This document shows positions 1 through 9,596 of a stretch of 56,696 nt of DNA, in pieces. This DNA comes from Gallionella sp. Its GTDB lineage: Bacteria; Pseudomonadota; Gammaproteobacteria; Burkholderiales; Gallionellaceae. Every line of letters begins with the position of its first letter. The first letter of the stretch is position 1. The DNA lies in contig JAUXOL010000007.1 of assembly GCA_030682375.1 (NCBI GenBank), forward strand, positions 1 through 56,696, given 5' to 3'. Made by a program: the position numbers and the translations under genes. The notes under the pieces are model-generated. The model saw only the letters and a program-made list of their open reading frames with translations, was not told where the DNA came from and made no database searches.

Positions 1-1848
1 CACCGTCTCGAACATCTCGATCGGTGCCGGATCGGTCGCTGTCTGGGCGCGCCCGGCCTTGCCGATCACCGACGCCACCTCGGGAAAGCTCTTGATGATC
101 TTGTTCTGCGTCTGCAGCAACTCCGCCGCCTTGGTCACCGACATGCCGGGCAACGACGCGGGCATGTAGAACAGCGTGCCCTCGTTCAGCGTCGGCATGA
201 ATTCGCTGCCCAGCTTCATCGCCGGATACACGCTCAACAGCAGCGCCAGCGCGGCGACGGCGAGCGTGGTCTTCTTTGCTTGCAGCACGCCGGCGATCAG
301 CGGGCGGTAGATGGCGATCATCCAACGATTCAGCGGATTCTCCGCTTCCGGCTTGATGTGGCCGCGTATGAACAGCAACATCAGCACCGGCACCAGTGTC
401 ACCGACAACAAGGCCGCGCCCGCCATCGCGAAGGTCTTGGTGAACGCCAGCGGCGCGAACAGCCGCCCTTCCTGCGCCTCTAGCGTGAACACCGGCAGGA
501 AGGACACGGTGATGATCAGCAGAGAGAAGAACAGCGCGGGGCCGACTTCCTTGCAGGCCGCAATCATCGCTTCTGCGCGCGACTCGCCTGGGTTCATACG
601 CTCCAAGTGCTTGTGCGCGTTCTCTATCATCACGATCGCCGCATCCACCATCGCGCCGATGGCGATCGCGATCCCTCCCAGGCTCATGATGTTGGAGTTC
701 AGGTTCAGAAAACGCATCGCGATGAAGGCGATCAGCACGCCTATCGGCAGCATGACGATGGCGACCAGTGCGCTGCGCGCATGCATCAGGAACACCATGC
801 ACACTGCTGCCACGATCAGACCTTCTTCCAGCAAGGTCGTCTTCAAAGTGGCAATGGCGCGCTGGATCAGCTCGGACCTGTCGTACACCGCCCGGATGCT
901 CACGCCCTCCGGCAATCCCGGGGTGATCTCGGCGATCTTGTCCTTGATGTTCGCGATCACATCCAGCGCATTCTGACCGTAGCGCGCCATCGCAATGCCG
1001 GACACCACCTCGCCTTCACCGTTCAGCTCCGCGAGGCCGCGCCGTTCGTCCGGCCCGAGTTCGACCCGCGCAATGTCGCGCAGCAGCACCGGCGTGCCGC
1101 GCTCGGCTTTCACCACCAGATTCTCGATGTCGTCCTTGCCGCGCAGATAGCCGTGGCCGCGCACCATGTACTCGGTCTCGGCCATCTCCACCACACGCCC
1201 GCCGACATCGCGGTTGCTGTCGCGTATCACCTGCGCGACCTTGGCGAGCGGGATGTTGTAGGCGCGCAGCTTCACCGGATCGACCGTCACCTGATACTGC
1301 TGCACGAAACCGCCGACCGAGGCGACTTCGGCGACACCGTGAGCCTTGGTCAGCTGGTAGCGCAGATACCAGTCCTGCATGGTGCGCAACTCGGCGAGAT
1401 TATGCTTCTCGCTGAGCACCGCGTACTGGTACACCCAACCCACGCTGCTCGCGTCCGGCCCCAGTTGCGGCGACACGCCTTTCGGCAAACGACCAGCGGC
1501 CTGATTCAGGTATTCCAGCACGCGCGATCGCGCCCAGTAGATGTCGGTGCCGTCCTCGAAGATCACGTACACGAACGACGCGCCGAAGAACGAGAAGCCG
1601 CGCACCACCTTGGACTTCGGCACGGACAGCATCGCCGTGGTGAGCGGGTACGTCACCTGATCTTCCACCACCTGCGGCGCTTGACCGGGGTACTCGGTGT
1701 AGACGATCACCTGCACGTCGGACAAATCCGGCAGCGCATCCAGCGGCGTTTTTACGACAGCGTAAATTCCCGCCAGCGTGATGAACAGGGTCGCGAGCAA
1801 CACCAGAAAGCGGTTGCGCGCCGACCAGTCGATGAGATTGGATAGCAT
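1..1848 (-). CDS. cusA: CusA/SilA-type heavy-metal RND efflux pump (partial, C-terminus outside window)
   Basis: Inner-membrane proton-driven pump of a tripartite Cu(I)/Ag(I) efflux system. The 616 codons visible read without a stop to the window edge; about 430 more residues are expected. The N-terminal membrane helix ([18 protein letters not shown]) is followed by the first porter domain. The TM4 segment with [13 protein letters not shown] contains the Asp equivalent to the proton-relay D405 of E. coli CusA. Methionines at residues 562 (in [10 protein letters not shown]) and 612 (PIEMFET) are 50 residues apart, exactly as M573 and M623 of E. coli CusA, two of the three metal-binding Met; the third lies beyond the edge. 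These Met favour the monovalent Cu/Ag branch over CzcA-type Zn/Co/Cd pumps. The ATG start follows the cusB stop by one base, so the two are translationally coupled. Confidence 0.93.
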   Translation of the reverse strand, partial: MLSNLIDWSARNRFLVLLATLFITLAGIYAVVKTPLDALPDLSDVQVIVYTEYPGQAPQVVEDQVTYPLTTAMLSVPKSKVVRGFSFFGASFVYVIFEDGTDIYWARSRVLEYLNQAAGRLPKGVSPQLGPDASSVGWVYQYAVLSEKHNLAELRTMQDWYLRYQLTKAHGVAEVASVGGFVQQYQVTVDPVKLRAYNIPLAKVAQVIRDSNRDVGGRVVEMAETEYMVRGHGYLRGKDDIENLVVKAERGTPVLLRDIARVELGPDERRGLAELNGEGEVVSGIAMARYGQNALDVIANIKDKIAEITPGLPEGVSIRAVYDRSELIQRAIATLKTTLLEEGLIVAAVCMVFLMHARSALVAIVMLPIGVLIAFIAMRFLNLNSNIMSLGGIAIAIGAMVDAAIVMIENAHKHLERMNPGESRAEAMIAACKEVGPALFFSLLIITVSFLPVFTLEAQEGRLFAPLAFTKTFAMAGAALLSVTLVPVLMLLFIRGHIKPEAENPLNRWMIAIYRPLIAGVLQAKKTTLAVAALALLLSVYPAMKLGSEFMPTLNEGTLFYMPASLPGMSVTKAAELLQTQNKIIKSFPEVASVIGKAGRAQTATDPAPIEMFETV

Positions 1849-1849
1849 G

Positions 1850-3406
1850 TCAGTGTCCCTCGTGCGCAGCTGGTTTCACCGCCTGCATCCTGGTGATCAC
1901 CCATACGCCCTCGCCGCGCTCGACGAGTTCGAACGCGATTGCCGTACCCGGTTTGATGCCTTGTGCGAGCGAAGAATTGGCCAGTTCGAAATCCATGGTC
2001 ATGCCCGGCCAGCCCAGCGACTTGATCGGTTCATGCGTGATACTGACCGTACCGTCGGCGTTGATTGCTTCCAGTGTGCCTTGCGCCTGATGTCCCACCA
2101 CTGCTGGCTTGGGCGATACAGTCTCCTTGCGCGCCTCTGCAGGTGTTGCACTTGCAGCTGGCGCAGTGCCGTGCGCCGCATGAGCGCCCAAACCGGACAA
2201 CGCCGCCTTCAGGTTGCTCTCCGCATCGATCAGGAAGTTGGCCGAGATCACCACCTGCTCACCTTCCGCAACACCTTCCAGCACCTCGACGTAATCGTCG
2301 CCGCGCGTGCCCAGCGTGACGGTGCGCGGCTCGAAGCGTCCCTCCGCCAGTTGCACCAGCACGACCTGCCGCACACCGCTGTCTATCACCGCCGATGTCG
2401 GCACGGTCAGCACCGGGCTTGCACCGCCCACAGGCAGCTCGACCTGCGCGAACATCGCGGGTTTCAGCAAGCCCTGCGGATTGGCGAGATCAGTCCGCAC
2501 CTGCACCGTGCGCGTGGTCTCATTCAGCGTCGGATAGACGAAGGCTATCTTGCCGTCGAAACGTTGCTCCGGGTAGGCATCGACCTTGACCCGCACCGCA
2601 TCTCCCGCCTTGATCCCGGCGATGTCCTGTTCGGCGACATCGGCGACGACCCACACCGTGGACAGGTCGGCGATACGGTACAGCTCTTCGCCCGGCATGA
2701 AGCGCATGCCCTGCACCGCCCGCTTCTCCAGCACGACGCCGGTGACCGGCGCATGGAAGGTCACGCGATTGCCGCTCACCCGGCCATCCGCAATGTCCCA
2801 GTTCTTCAGCCGCGCGGCGCTGGATTCGGCGAGCCGCCGCATGCCGTCTCTCGCCTCGTCGTCCGCATCCTTCAGCGCGTCTATGCCCTGCGCGGCGAGT
2901 TCGCGTTCGCGCCGTGCCGAGAGCAGTTCCGGGCTGTATACCTCGAACAGCGGCTGGCCCTTGGCGACCGCCTGGCCCGTGGTATTCACGTACAGGCGTT
3001 CCACCCAGCCTTCGAATTTGGGCGCGACGACGAAGGTGCGGCGCTCGTTGATCTCGATACGTCCGACCGCGCGCAGCGTCTTGTCCAGCACGCGCATCGA
3101 CGCGGCTTCGCTCTTCACGCCCAGCTTCTGCACCTTGTCGGTGCTGATGATGATCTGGTTCCCGCCGCCCTGCTCCGCCTCGCCCTCGTATACCGGCACG
3201 TAGTCCATGCCCATCGCATCCTTCTTCGGCACCGGCGAAGTGTCCGGCAGGCCCATCGGGTTGCGGTAGTACAGCGGCTTGCGCTCGCTCTTGGCCGCGA
3301 CGGGTTCCGATGACGGTGCAGATGAGTATGTGCCCAGCCAGTAGCCGCCCGCCACCACGCCCAGCAACGCCAGCACGGCGACGATGATTACGGAAATTTT
3401 TTTCAT
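1850..3406 (-). CDS. cusB: CusB/SilB-type periplasmic adaptor with C-terminal CusF domain
   Basis: Membrane fusion protein of the Cu/Ag RND pump, 518 residues, anchored by an N-terminal helix (residues 4-25). Three parts can be seen. Residues about 44-76 are a heavy-metal-binding segment ([15 protein letters not shown], then [14 protein letters not shown]). The HlyD-like barrel/lipoyl/hairpin core lies at about 85-400. A CusF-like domain at about 435-510 has the Trp and Met ligands in [10 protein letters not shown] plus a preceding His (ITHEP). In E. coli CusF is a separate chaperone; in SilB of Cupriavidus metallidurans it is fused like this. The start overlaps the cusC stop by 4 bases and the stop is one base before cusA. 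The fusion should let the adaptor both receive and hand over Cu(I)/Ag(I). Confidence 0.92.
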   Translation of the reverse strand: MKKISVIIVAVLALLGVVAGGYWLGTYSSAPSSEPVAAKSERKPLYYRNPMGLPDTSPVPKKDAMGMDYVPVYEGEAEQGGGNQIIISTDKVQKLGVKSEAASMRVLDKTLRAVGRIEINERRTFVVAPKFEGWVERLYVNTTGQAVAKGQPLFEVYSPELLSARRERELAAQGIDALKDADDEARDGMRRLAESSAARLKNWDIADGRVSGNRVTFHAPVTGVVLEKRAVQGMRFMPGEELYRIADLSTVWVVADVAEQDIAGIKAGDAVRVKVDAYPEQRFDGKIAFVYPTLNETTRTVQVRTDLANPQGLLKPAMFAQVELPVGGASPVLTVPTSAVIDSGVRQVVLVQLAEGRFEPRTVTLGTRGDDYVEVLEGVAEGEQVVISANFLIDAESNLKAALSGLGAHAAHGTAPAASATPAEARKETVSPKPAVVGHQAQGTLEAINADGTVSITHEPIKSLGWPGMTMDFELANSSLAQGIKPGTAIAFELVERGEGVWVITRMQAVKPAAHEGH

Positions 3407-4668
3407 AATTCTTCTCCCAACAAACGTTCGATCTCGGCCAGCCGCAGTTGCGCATCCACCTGCGCCTTGAGCAGCTGCTGTTTCGCCTTCAGGATCTGCC
3501 GCTGCGCCTCGATCAGCATCGCGAATTCCACCTTGCCGGTCTCGTAACCCGCGAGCGCGGACTGGTAGGTCAGCTCGCTCTGGGGCAGCAATCGCGTCGC
3601 CGCCAGCGACTCGGTGCGGCGCGCGGTCTCCAGCCCGTACAGGCTCTCGGATAGTTCGGACAACGTCTGATTGAGCAACGCTTCCTTGCGCGCGCCGGAC
3701 GCCGCCAGCATGGCCTCCGCCTCGCGCTCCTGCGAACGACGCGACTCCTGCTGCAGCGGGATGTTGAATTCGACCATCAGGTCCCAGCTACGCACGCTGT
3801 TGCCGCTCTGGGTCGGCGCGACGCCCAGCGTGAAGCCGGGATAGCGATTGAGCTGAACGAGGTCGCGGCTTTTTTCGGCGGACTGGATCTGCGCCTCGGC
3901 GATTTGCAACTGCGGGTTGCGTGCGCGCAGCTTCTGCTCCAGCAATGGGTAGTCCAGTTGGGCTGCAGCAGGCAATCGCCGCAGTTGCGACGGCTCAGCC
4001 AGCTCAGCCATCGCGGGGCGCGACAGCAAGCCATTCAACCGGCTTTGCTGGTGATGGCGCTCACCCTCTATATCGAGCAGCTCGGCGCGCAAGCCGGTCT
4101 GCTCGACCTGCACGCGAATCACATCCTGCTGTGCGCCGAGTCCATGGGCATAACGCGTCTGCGCGATCTGCTCCAGCGTGGATAGCAACTCCAGCGTCTG
4201 TCGCGCCAGCCGTTCGCTGCCGGAGAGATAGTAGTAGCCGGCATAGGCCGTCTTGATCCGTCCGGCCAGTTCGGCCCAGGTCGCGGCGACCTGCCCGTCG
4301 GCCTGCATGACCTGCGCCTCGGCCACTTCGCGCTGCAAGCCGCGCTTGCCGAACCAGGGCACACTCTGCATCACCAGGTAGCGCGTGCTGCCCACCTGCG
4401 ACGGCAACAGACTCGCGGCCTTGTTAGTGCCCTGATTGGTGACGTCCATCAGTTCGGCGCGCAGCACCGGGTCTGGCAATGCGCCGGCGGGCTGCACGCG
4501 CTGCGTAGCGGCATCCGCCTCGTGTCGCATCGCCGCCAGTTCGGGATTGTGTTCGCGCGCATAGGCCAGCAAGCCCGCGACGTCGCTGCCCAGCGGTCGC
4601 TCGGCGGCAACGGCCGGGATCGGGCCGAGCAGCATGCCCAATAGCAGGTAAATCGGTAATCGTTTCAT
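3403..4668 (-). CDS. cusC: TolC-family outer membrane efflux protein (CusC-like)
   Basis: Outer-membrane channel of the tripartite metal pump, 421 residues. A Sec signal peptide is clear (hydrophobic run, then AVAAERP at about 18-24). There is no lipobox Cys, so unlike E. coli CusC it is probably not a lipoprotein. The body has the duplicated long-helix pattern of TolC proteins, for example LLAYAREHNPELAAMRHE near the N-terminus and the matching second half around QLDYPLLEQKLRARNPQL. It is the first gene of cusCBA and overlaps cusB. The family assignment is secure; metal specificity is inferred from the operon. Confidence 0.88.
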   Translation of the reverse strand: MKRLPIYLLLGMLLGPIPAVAAERPLGSDVAGLLAYAREHNPELAAMRHEADAATQRVQPAGALPDPVLRAELMDVTNQGTNKAASLLPSQVGSTRYLVMQSVPWFGKRGLQREVAEAQVMQADGQVAATWAELAGRIKTAYAGYYYLSGSERLARQTLELLSTLEQIAQTRYAHGLGAQQDVIRVQVEQTGLRAELLDIEGERHHQQSRLNGLLSRPAMAELAEPSQLRRLPAAAQLDYPLLEQKLRARNPQLQIAEAQIQSAEKSRDLVQLNRYPGFTLGVAPTQSGNSVRSWDLMVEFNIPLQQESRRSQEREAEAMLAASGARKEALLNQTLSELSESLYGLETARRTESLAATRLLPQSELTYQSALAGYETGKVEFAMLIEAQRQILKAKQQLLKAQVDAQLRLAEIERLLGEEL

Positions 4669-4781
4669 GATCCGTTCCTCGCATTGATTCCATCGGACGG
4701 ACGCGATGCGGCCGCCGAACGATGCGGAACGAGGTCGTTAACTAGGTCGGATTACGAAACAGCAGACGGACTCGTCCCGCG

Positions 4782-5174
4782 TCAGGCGCGAACGAGCGGC
4801 GGAGGGACCAGCGGAGTGGAGGTGATGGAGTGGAACGAAACGGTGTACGGAGTCGTTGCAGCAACGGCTTGCGGCATATCCGGAGCGGCAAGACCCGGCA
4901 CGGCCAGATAGCCGCTGCATGCCAGATGGCAGACGCCGCAGGCATTGCAGGAGGAATCCGTCTGATCTTGTACGGCCGAGTGATCATGCGATGCAACCTG
5001 ATCCATCGCCGCATCGTGATGATGCATGGACATGTCCTCGTGCTGCATGGCCGCCTGATGGCAGGAGCCCTGCTGAGCCTGCATCGTCAGCGTAGCCGCA
5101 AGCGCACTGCCGCTGAATAGCGGCAGCCACAGCAGCATCAGTACGGCAACGAATTTTCTGGATATGCAGGACAT
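4782..5174 (-). CDS. small secreted His/Met/Cys-rich protein
   Basis: 130 residues from the ATG at 5174; a longer open frame exists upstream, but only this start places a signal peptide (FVAVLMLLWLPLFSGSALA) at the N-terminus. The mature part is rich in likely metal ligands: MQHEDMSMHHHDAAMD, then SHDHS, then a Cys cluster CNACGVCHLACSGYL. The layout resembles the short DUF2946-type proteins that precede copper operons, but I cannot confirm membership. It lies 113 bp upstream of cusC on the same strand and is probably co-transcribed. I infer a periplasmic Cu/Ag-binding or sensing role from composition and position only. Confidence 0.7.
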   Translation of the reverse strand: MSCISRKFVAVLMLLWLPLFSGSALAATLTMQAQQGSCHQAAMQHEDMSMHHHDAAMDQVASHDHSAVQDQTDSSCNACGVCHLACSGYLAVPGLAAPDMPQAVAATTPYTVSFHSITSTPLVPPPLVRA

Positions 5175-5406
5175 AGTTGCAGTGTGGTTAAGCCTAGTTA
5201 CTTTGTCAAGTACCGTGCATAGTGTATTTCCTAAACGACGGGTTTTGGCACTTAGCGGAAGTGGCTCGCCTCTGATCTGAATTTCAGGTTCGGTCAAGAT
5301 ACAGACATATCTCTATGTGAGTGGGCTACAAAGGCAGCTGTTTGCAAGTTCCATTGCTCATGATCAGGAGCATCTGTGATCAGATAAAAAGCGGGATGCC
5401 TAGTCA

Positions 5407-6807
5407 CTACTTCGCGACGTTTGGGACTTCCATATCTTCCACCTGCGAATTTCGCAACTGTTCTCGACGGATGTTGGGACTGAACTTGATTGCCATTGCC
5501 CCATTCACTTTCGTCACTTCATCTGGTGTGAGCTGTTTGGCTCGTCGCTTCCCTGATCCTCTGCCAGAGGGGCGACTCATAGTACGTAGCGCATCCGACA
5601 GTCCACCACCCGCATTCCGTATTAACTCTTCCATGTCTTCAACAGAGATTTTTCCCTTAGCCGCACTTTGAGAAAGTGTCTGTTTCTCGATGAAGAACGC
5701 GCGCACCGCAGCAAAAGAATTTTGTTTGCTTGTCTCATTCAGATTTGGCAGCCCCACTGCCAGCAATCTTGCTGTTATCGCGGGTCTACTGACTGACAGT
5801 AACGAGGCTACAACAGAATGGTTTCCCCGCCCCTCTACATATGCACGAATGAGTTGATCGGGAGCAATGTTCAACGAACCTCGATGGTGTCGAGATACAT
5901 TGACTTTCGATTGCAGCGCATTGAGGGCGGAGTCGGCAGATTCAAATAGCAATGTACTAGCCAATACGTAAGCAACAACTGAGGATGCCGACTTGTTCAA
6001 ATAAAGCACACCATCCATTTGGCTCAGAAGCACACCATCCTGCTTATCTGCTAGCGCTGGGAAAACCGTCCCTAGCCATTTCCGTCCATACGCCCTAACT
6101 ACTGCATCGCTTAGCAGAGGAGCCTTGATTGCTCCGCCATGCGTTTGATATCCCAACATCATAGCCTGGGTCTTGAGAATAGCTGACACACTCTTCACCT
6201 CTAGCGGAGAAGACCGATCCATCAAACCAGCACATATTTCCAAAAATCTCTGAATGACATCATTCTTACTGACTTCAGCAGCCCAAATAGGATCTACCTC
6301 TTGAGCAATGCTCAAATACTGGCTAGGTGGTGATAAGAATGCTGCCCCATCATCGATATACCTGAGTGGAACAGCATGTTTCGGACACGATAAAACACCG
6401 GGTAATTGGTGACCGCGCCTCCAATAGCTTTGCCCATGAAAGCCCTGGTCCTCATGAACACATACCGGGCAGAAAAATGCCGCGGTCCTTGCTAGACGCA
6501 TTCCTGAAGTCCAGAGCATGGAACGACCTGCATTGCTGCCGTGAGCCAAATCTGGTTGATAGGATGTAATAGCACGTCGGAACGGAAGGGTTGTTTGTTG
6601 CCACACAAAACGAGATAACTTTGTACCGGCAACCTTACTAAGCAATTCTAAGCGAGAGACCTCTCTCCGAGACTTTCCTGCGACTCCCGCCCATGAGGCC
6701 ATCAATTTGACCATTTCTGTTTCAGAACCCACCCCATTCAGGCGCTTTACCCTCCCAAAATAGCCGCGATCCAGTTCTTCAGGAAATGGTATTGGCCTGA
6801 CAATCAT
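5407..6807 (-). CDS. TniQ-family transposition target-selection protein (first copy)
   Basis: 466 residues. The N-terminus (IVRPIPFPEELDRGYFGRVKRLNG) is the usual TniQ opening. A zinc-finger follows with C113, C116, H133, C141 and H144 in the order CPVC...YWRRGHQLPGVLSCPKH, which is diagnostic of TniQ/TnsD. The C-terminal half (from about 300) has HTH-like segments (VASLLSVSRPAITARLLAVGL) and a basic stretch (RPSGRGSGKRRAKQL), suggesting DNA binding. In Tn7-like and Tn5053-like elements TniQ proteins recruit the transposase to a target. Its start overlaps the stop of the HTH gene upstream by 4 bases. No TnsB or TnsC gene is nearby. The region is visibly richer in A/T than the flanks, consistent with transfer. 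Confidence 0.85.
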   Translation of the reverse strand: MIVRPIPFPEELDRGYFGRVKRLNGVGSETEMVKLMASWAGVAGKSRREVSRLELLSKVAGTKLSRFVWQQTTLPFRRAITSYQPDLAHGSNAGRSMLWTSGMRLARTAAFFCPVCVHEDQGFHGQSYWRRGHQLPGVLSCPKHAVPLRYIDDGAAFLSPPSQYLSIAQEVDPIWAAEVSKNDVIQRFLEICAGLMDRSSPLEVKSVSAILKTQAMMLGYQTHGGAIKAPLLSDAVVRAYGRKWLGTVFPALADKQDGVLLSQMDGVLYLNKSASSVVAYVLASTLLFESADSALNALQSKVNVSRHHRGSLNIAPDQLIRAYVEGRGNHSVVASLLSVSRPAITARLLAVGLPNLNETSKQNSFAAVRAFFIEKQTLSQSAAKGKISVEDMEELIRNAGGGLSDALRTMSRPSGRGSGKRRAKQLTPDEVTKVNGAMAIKFSPNIRREQLRNSQVEDMEVPNVAK

Positions 6808-7172
6808 TGCTTACCCTTTACTGGTGAGGTGAGCTTGGATGATCGGGGTACCCCAAGTACAGCAAGCGAACGAATAACTGTGGCTAGAGCCTTGGCATTG
6901 GAGGCAGATCCATCCCAGGTTACTTTCAAGGCACCAATAAGTTCTTCATTTGCGCGAACAGCATCAGCTGTGACTCCTCCCCCAAATCGTTCGACATACA
7001 GACACACCTCTTCAAAAAGTCGTGAAGTCCTAAGCCCTTGCGCTTGAAGTATTCGACTTACCTGGGACTGGCTAGCGCCAAGGGCCTCAGCGATTTCTGC
7101 TTGAGTTATGCCGTGCAACCGACATGTCTGGGCGGCGCGTAAAGCACGTGCTCGTTGTGTTTGATCTAACAT
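6804..7172 (-). CDS. small helix-turn-helix DNA-binding protein between two tniQ genes
   Basis: 122 residues. A helix-turn-helix is evident at about 20-47 (LHGITQAEIAEALGASQSQVSRIL), of the Xre/sigma-region-4 style. The rest, about 48-115, has no motif I recognise. It is translationally coupled to the downstream tniQ (4-base overlap). Directly before its start is a cluster of TATGCAT/TTATGC repeats that could be its own operator. I infer that it regulates the transposon genes or takes part in target-site recognition; the sequence does not decide between these. Confidence 0.75.
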   Translation of the reverse strand: MLDQTQRARALRAAQTCRLHGITQAEIAEALGASQSQVSRILQAQGLRTSRLFEEVCLYVERFGGGVTADAVRANEELIGALKVTWDGSASNAKALATVIRSLAVLGVPRSSKLTSPVKGKQ

Positions 7173-7206
7173 GCATTAAGCATAACACTATGCATTTATG
7201 CATATC
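7173..7206. promoter_or_regulatory. palindromic TATGCAT repeats, candidate operator
   Basis: Immediately upstream of the HTH gene. TATGCAT-TT-ATGCATA is a perfect inverted repeat with 7-base arms, and a third related copy (ATGCATTAAGCATAA) abuts it. Repeats this close to the start of a DNA-binding protein gene suggest autoregulation. Binding is inferred, not shown. Confidence 0.45.
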
Positions 7207-7331
7207 AAGTCCAATATTGAAGGCCCCACTAGCAGTGGGAGTGACGATCGAGCTGCAGACAACTGCTCAGACGCAAGTATCAGTGTTCACATTCCAGTGC
7301 AATATTTTGGATAACCCGAATTTTGGAACAG

Positions 7332-8501
7332 TTACTTGAATAGTGTCTTCTGCCCCATAATTCTTGGCTGCATTGGCAACGCTTCATCTAACCACACTCG
7401 GTCATTTTGCCGGAGCCAGCGAAATGCCCTGTAAGACACTCTCATGAACTCGAACCGGGTAGGTGCTATACGCGAGGCTTTATAGTCTAGGCAGGCTTGT
7501 CGGTTTTTATTCAACATAGCTGCAAACGAATACCCCATCAGTTTTTGGCTTTCCGAGCCGACGATTTTGTTACCTCCTCCAAGCACATCATTCCAACTAC
7601 ACTGCGCCTTAAACGCAGCCCAGGTGCCAAAAAGCAATCTAACTAGCAACACCCTGGCAAATGGCCTGCATTCAAGCTCGTTTGTGATGCCATACAGAAG
7701 TTGCCTTGGATGACTTACTTTAGTTTGGTATAGCAATGAGGCTATCGAAGAAGCTTTCACGTCATATTCCTGCCCAAACTTTTTTAGATACTCCGCAAAA
7801 CATACTATTTCTGTCCCAGTCAAACACCCCATTTGCAGCAAGCCAGTCTTGTATGTTTCCAAGATAGCCTTCTTCGAGAATTGCACTGAATGATCAGCCA
7901 GCACGTCCCGGCCTAGTATCGAGACATCAAAGCACATGCTATTTCTTTCGCCTTCAGCATTACTACCATACTCAATTTGGGCAGTGACCTCAAAAGGAAG
8001 AACCAGATTCTCATGAAGTTGCACGCGACGCAGATTGAGCCTATCTAGCATCAGCCCATGCTCGGTGCAATATTGACTGGTCGGCAATTGATGAGCTCTA
8101 TGCCAATATGCAACACCAAACTTTTTTGCATCCTGCTCCATGCATTTTTTGCAGACACGCCAATAATGTCCCCTGCTCGCCCCAAATTCCAACATTCCCA
8201 AATCTGGTCGTGTAGTGCCATTTTCGACATCTGCAAGTGTCGAAGCGCTTAGCACTCCCAAGTGAGCCAACGCTGGAAGCATGGTTATCTGGCGCAATAA
8301 ATCAACAGGAGAGCCATATGCCCCCTTCGTCACCTCGCAGAAGTATTTGATGTTTACAGGGCAGCCGATTACAGATGTAGGGCGCTCTTCACCCGTTAGG
8401 ATTCCCGCGACTTCAAGATGCCTCAATCCATTTATCCGTGCAATCTTCGCCCATAGACTGCACATCGTCTCGTCAGGCCACAGTTCAGGTAGGATTAGCA
8501 T
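7332..8501 (-). CDS. TniQ/TnsD-family target-selection protein (second copy)
   Basis: 389 residues with a diverged TniQ finger: C117, C120, H137, C145 and H148 in CKKC...YWHRAHQLPTSQYCTEH. The C-terminus, YRAFRWLRQNDRVWLDEALP, resembles the tail typical of TnsD proteins, which bind a specific attachment site. It differs from the other TniQ here in both halves, so the pair is not a recent duplication. Its ATG is 90 bp from a candidate transposon terminus, and it is separated from the HTH gene by 159 bp. I infer that it is the homing TniQ of a Tn7-like element. Without tnsABC in view, activity cannot be judged. Confidence 0.85.
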   Translation of the reverse strand: MLILPELWPDETMCSLWAKIARINGLRHLEVAGILTGEERPTSVIGCPVNIKYFCEVTKGAYGSPVDLLRQITMLPALAHLGVLSASTLADVENGTTRPDLGMLEFGASRGHYWRVCKKCMEQDAKKFGVAYWHRAHQLPTSQYCTEHGLMLDRLNLRRVQLHENLVLPFEVTAQIEYGSNAEGERNSMCFDVSILGRDVLADHSVQFSKKAILETYKTGLLQMGCLTGTEIVCFAEYLKKFGQEYDVKASSIASLLYQTKVSHPRQLLYGITNELECRPFARVLLVRLLFGTWAAFKAQCSWNDVLGGGNKIVGSESQKLMGYSFAAMLNKNRQACLDYKASRIAPTRFEFMRVSYRAFRWLRQNDRVWLDEALPMQPRIMGQKTLFK

Positions 8502-8546
8502 AGTGTCTGAGCTGCTTTAATGCCATTGCAAAGTTACGGTTATTCA

Positions 8547-8591
8547 TTTACGACTTTAATAGTCAATTTACGACAATAATTGTCTGGAACA
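8547..8591 (-). mobile_element. candidate terminus of a Tn7-like transposon with two direct repeats
   Basis: Two 18-bp direct repeats with a 20-bp period, TTTACGACTTTAATAGTC (8547-8564) and TTTACGACAATAATTGTC (8567-8584), are followed by ACA at 8589-8591, which reads TGT inward on the minus strand. Repeated transposase-binding sites next to a 5'-TGT terminus are the standard architecture of Tn7/Tn5053-type ends, and the tniQ genes lie just inside. A matching end on the other side is not in this window, so a target-site duplication (CCCAC would be the outer flank here) cannot be confirmed. Confidence 0.5.
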
Positions 8592-8621
8592 CCCACCCCA
8601 AACGAGGAACCTGTCGCTATC

Positions 8622-8651
8622 TTGGCACTCCTATCGCGCGAGTGCTAGAAT
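8622..8651 (+). promoter_or_regulatory. rpoH promoter overlapping a CIRCE (HrcA) operator
   Basis: TTGGCACTC-N9-GAGTGCTAG at 8622-8648 matches the CIRCE consensus TTAGCACTC-N9-GAGTGCTAA except for one base in each arm. The same stretch contains a sigma-70 promoter: TTGGCA (8622-8627), an 18-bp spacer, TAGAAT (8646-8651). HrcA bound here would block the polymerase. A strong Shine-Dalgarno AGGAGG at 8661-8666 precedes the rpoH ATG at 8674. Confidence 0.8.
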
Positions 8652-8673
8652 CAGTTCCGAAGGAGGAAACGCT

Positions 8674-9534
<861 letters not shown>

Positions 9535-9547
9535 TCTGACCATCGCA

Positions 9548-9581
9548 AACGAAAAAAGCCGCAATTGCGGCTTTTTTCGTT
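9548..9581. terminator. bidirectional rho-independent terminator between rpoH and sspB
   Basis: A perfect 34-base palindrome: AACGAAAAAAGCCGCA and its inverse complement flank a central AT pair. GC-rich inner arms with A/T runs on both sides serve transcription from either direction, matching the convergent gene arrangement. Confidence 0.92.
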
Positions 9582-9596
9582 ATTGCATCTGCATAA

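Noticed and set aside
607..3313. Long plus-strand open frames over cusA and cusB
   Set aside because: They lie opposite well-supported genes and encode His/Arg-rich sequence typical of antisense frames in GC-rich DNA.
5407..8591. TniQ genes as part of a CRISPR-associated transposon
   Set aside because: No cas gene, CRISPR repeat or tnsABC is in view, so only a Tn7-like assignment is justified.
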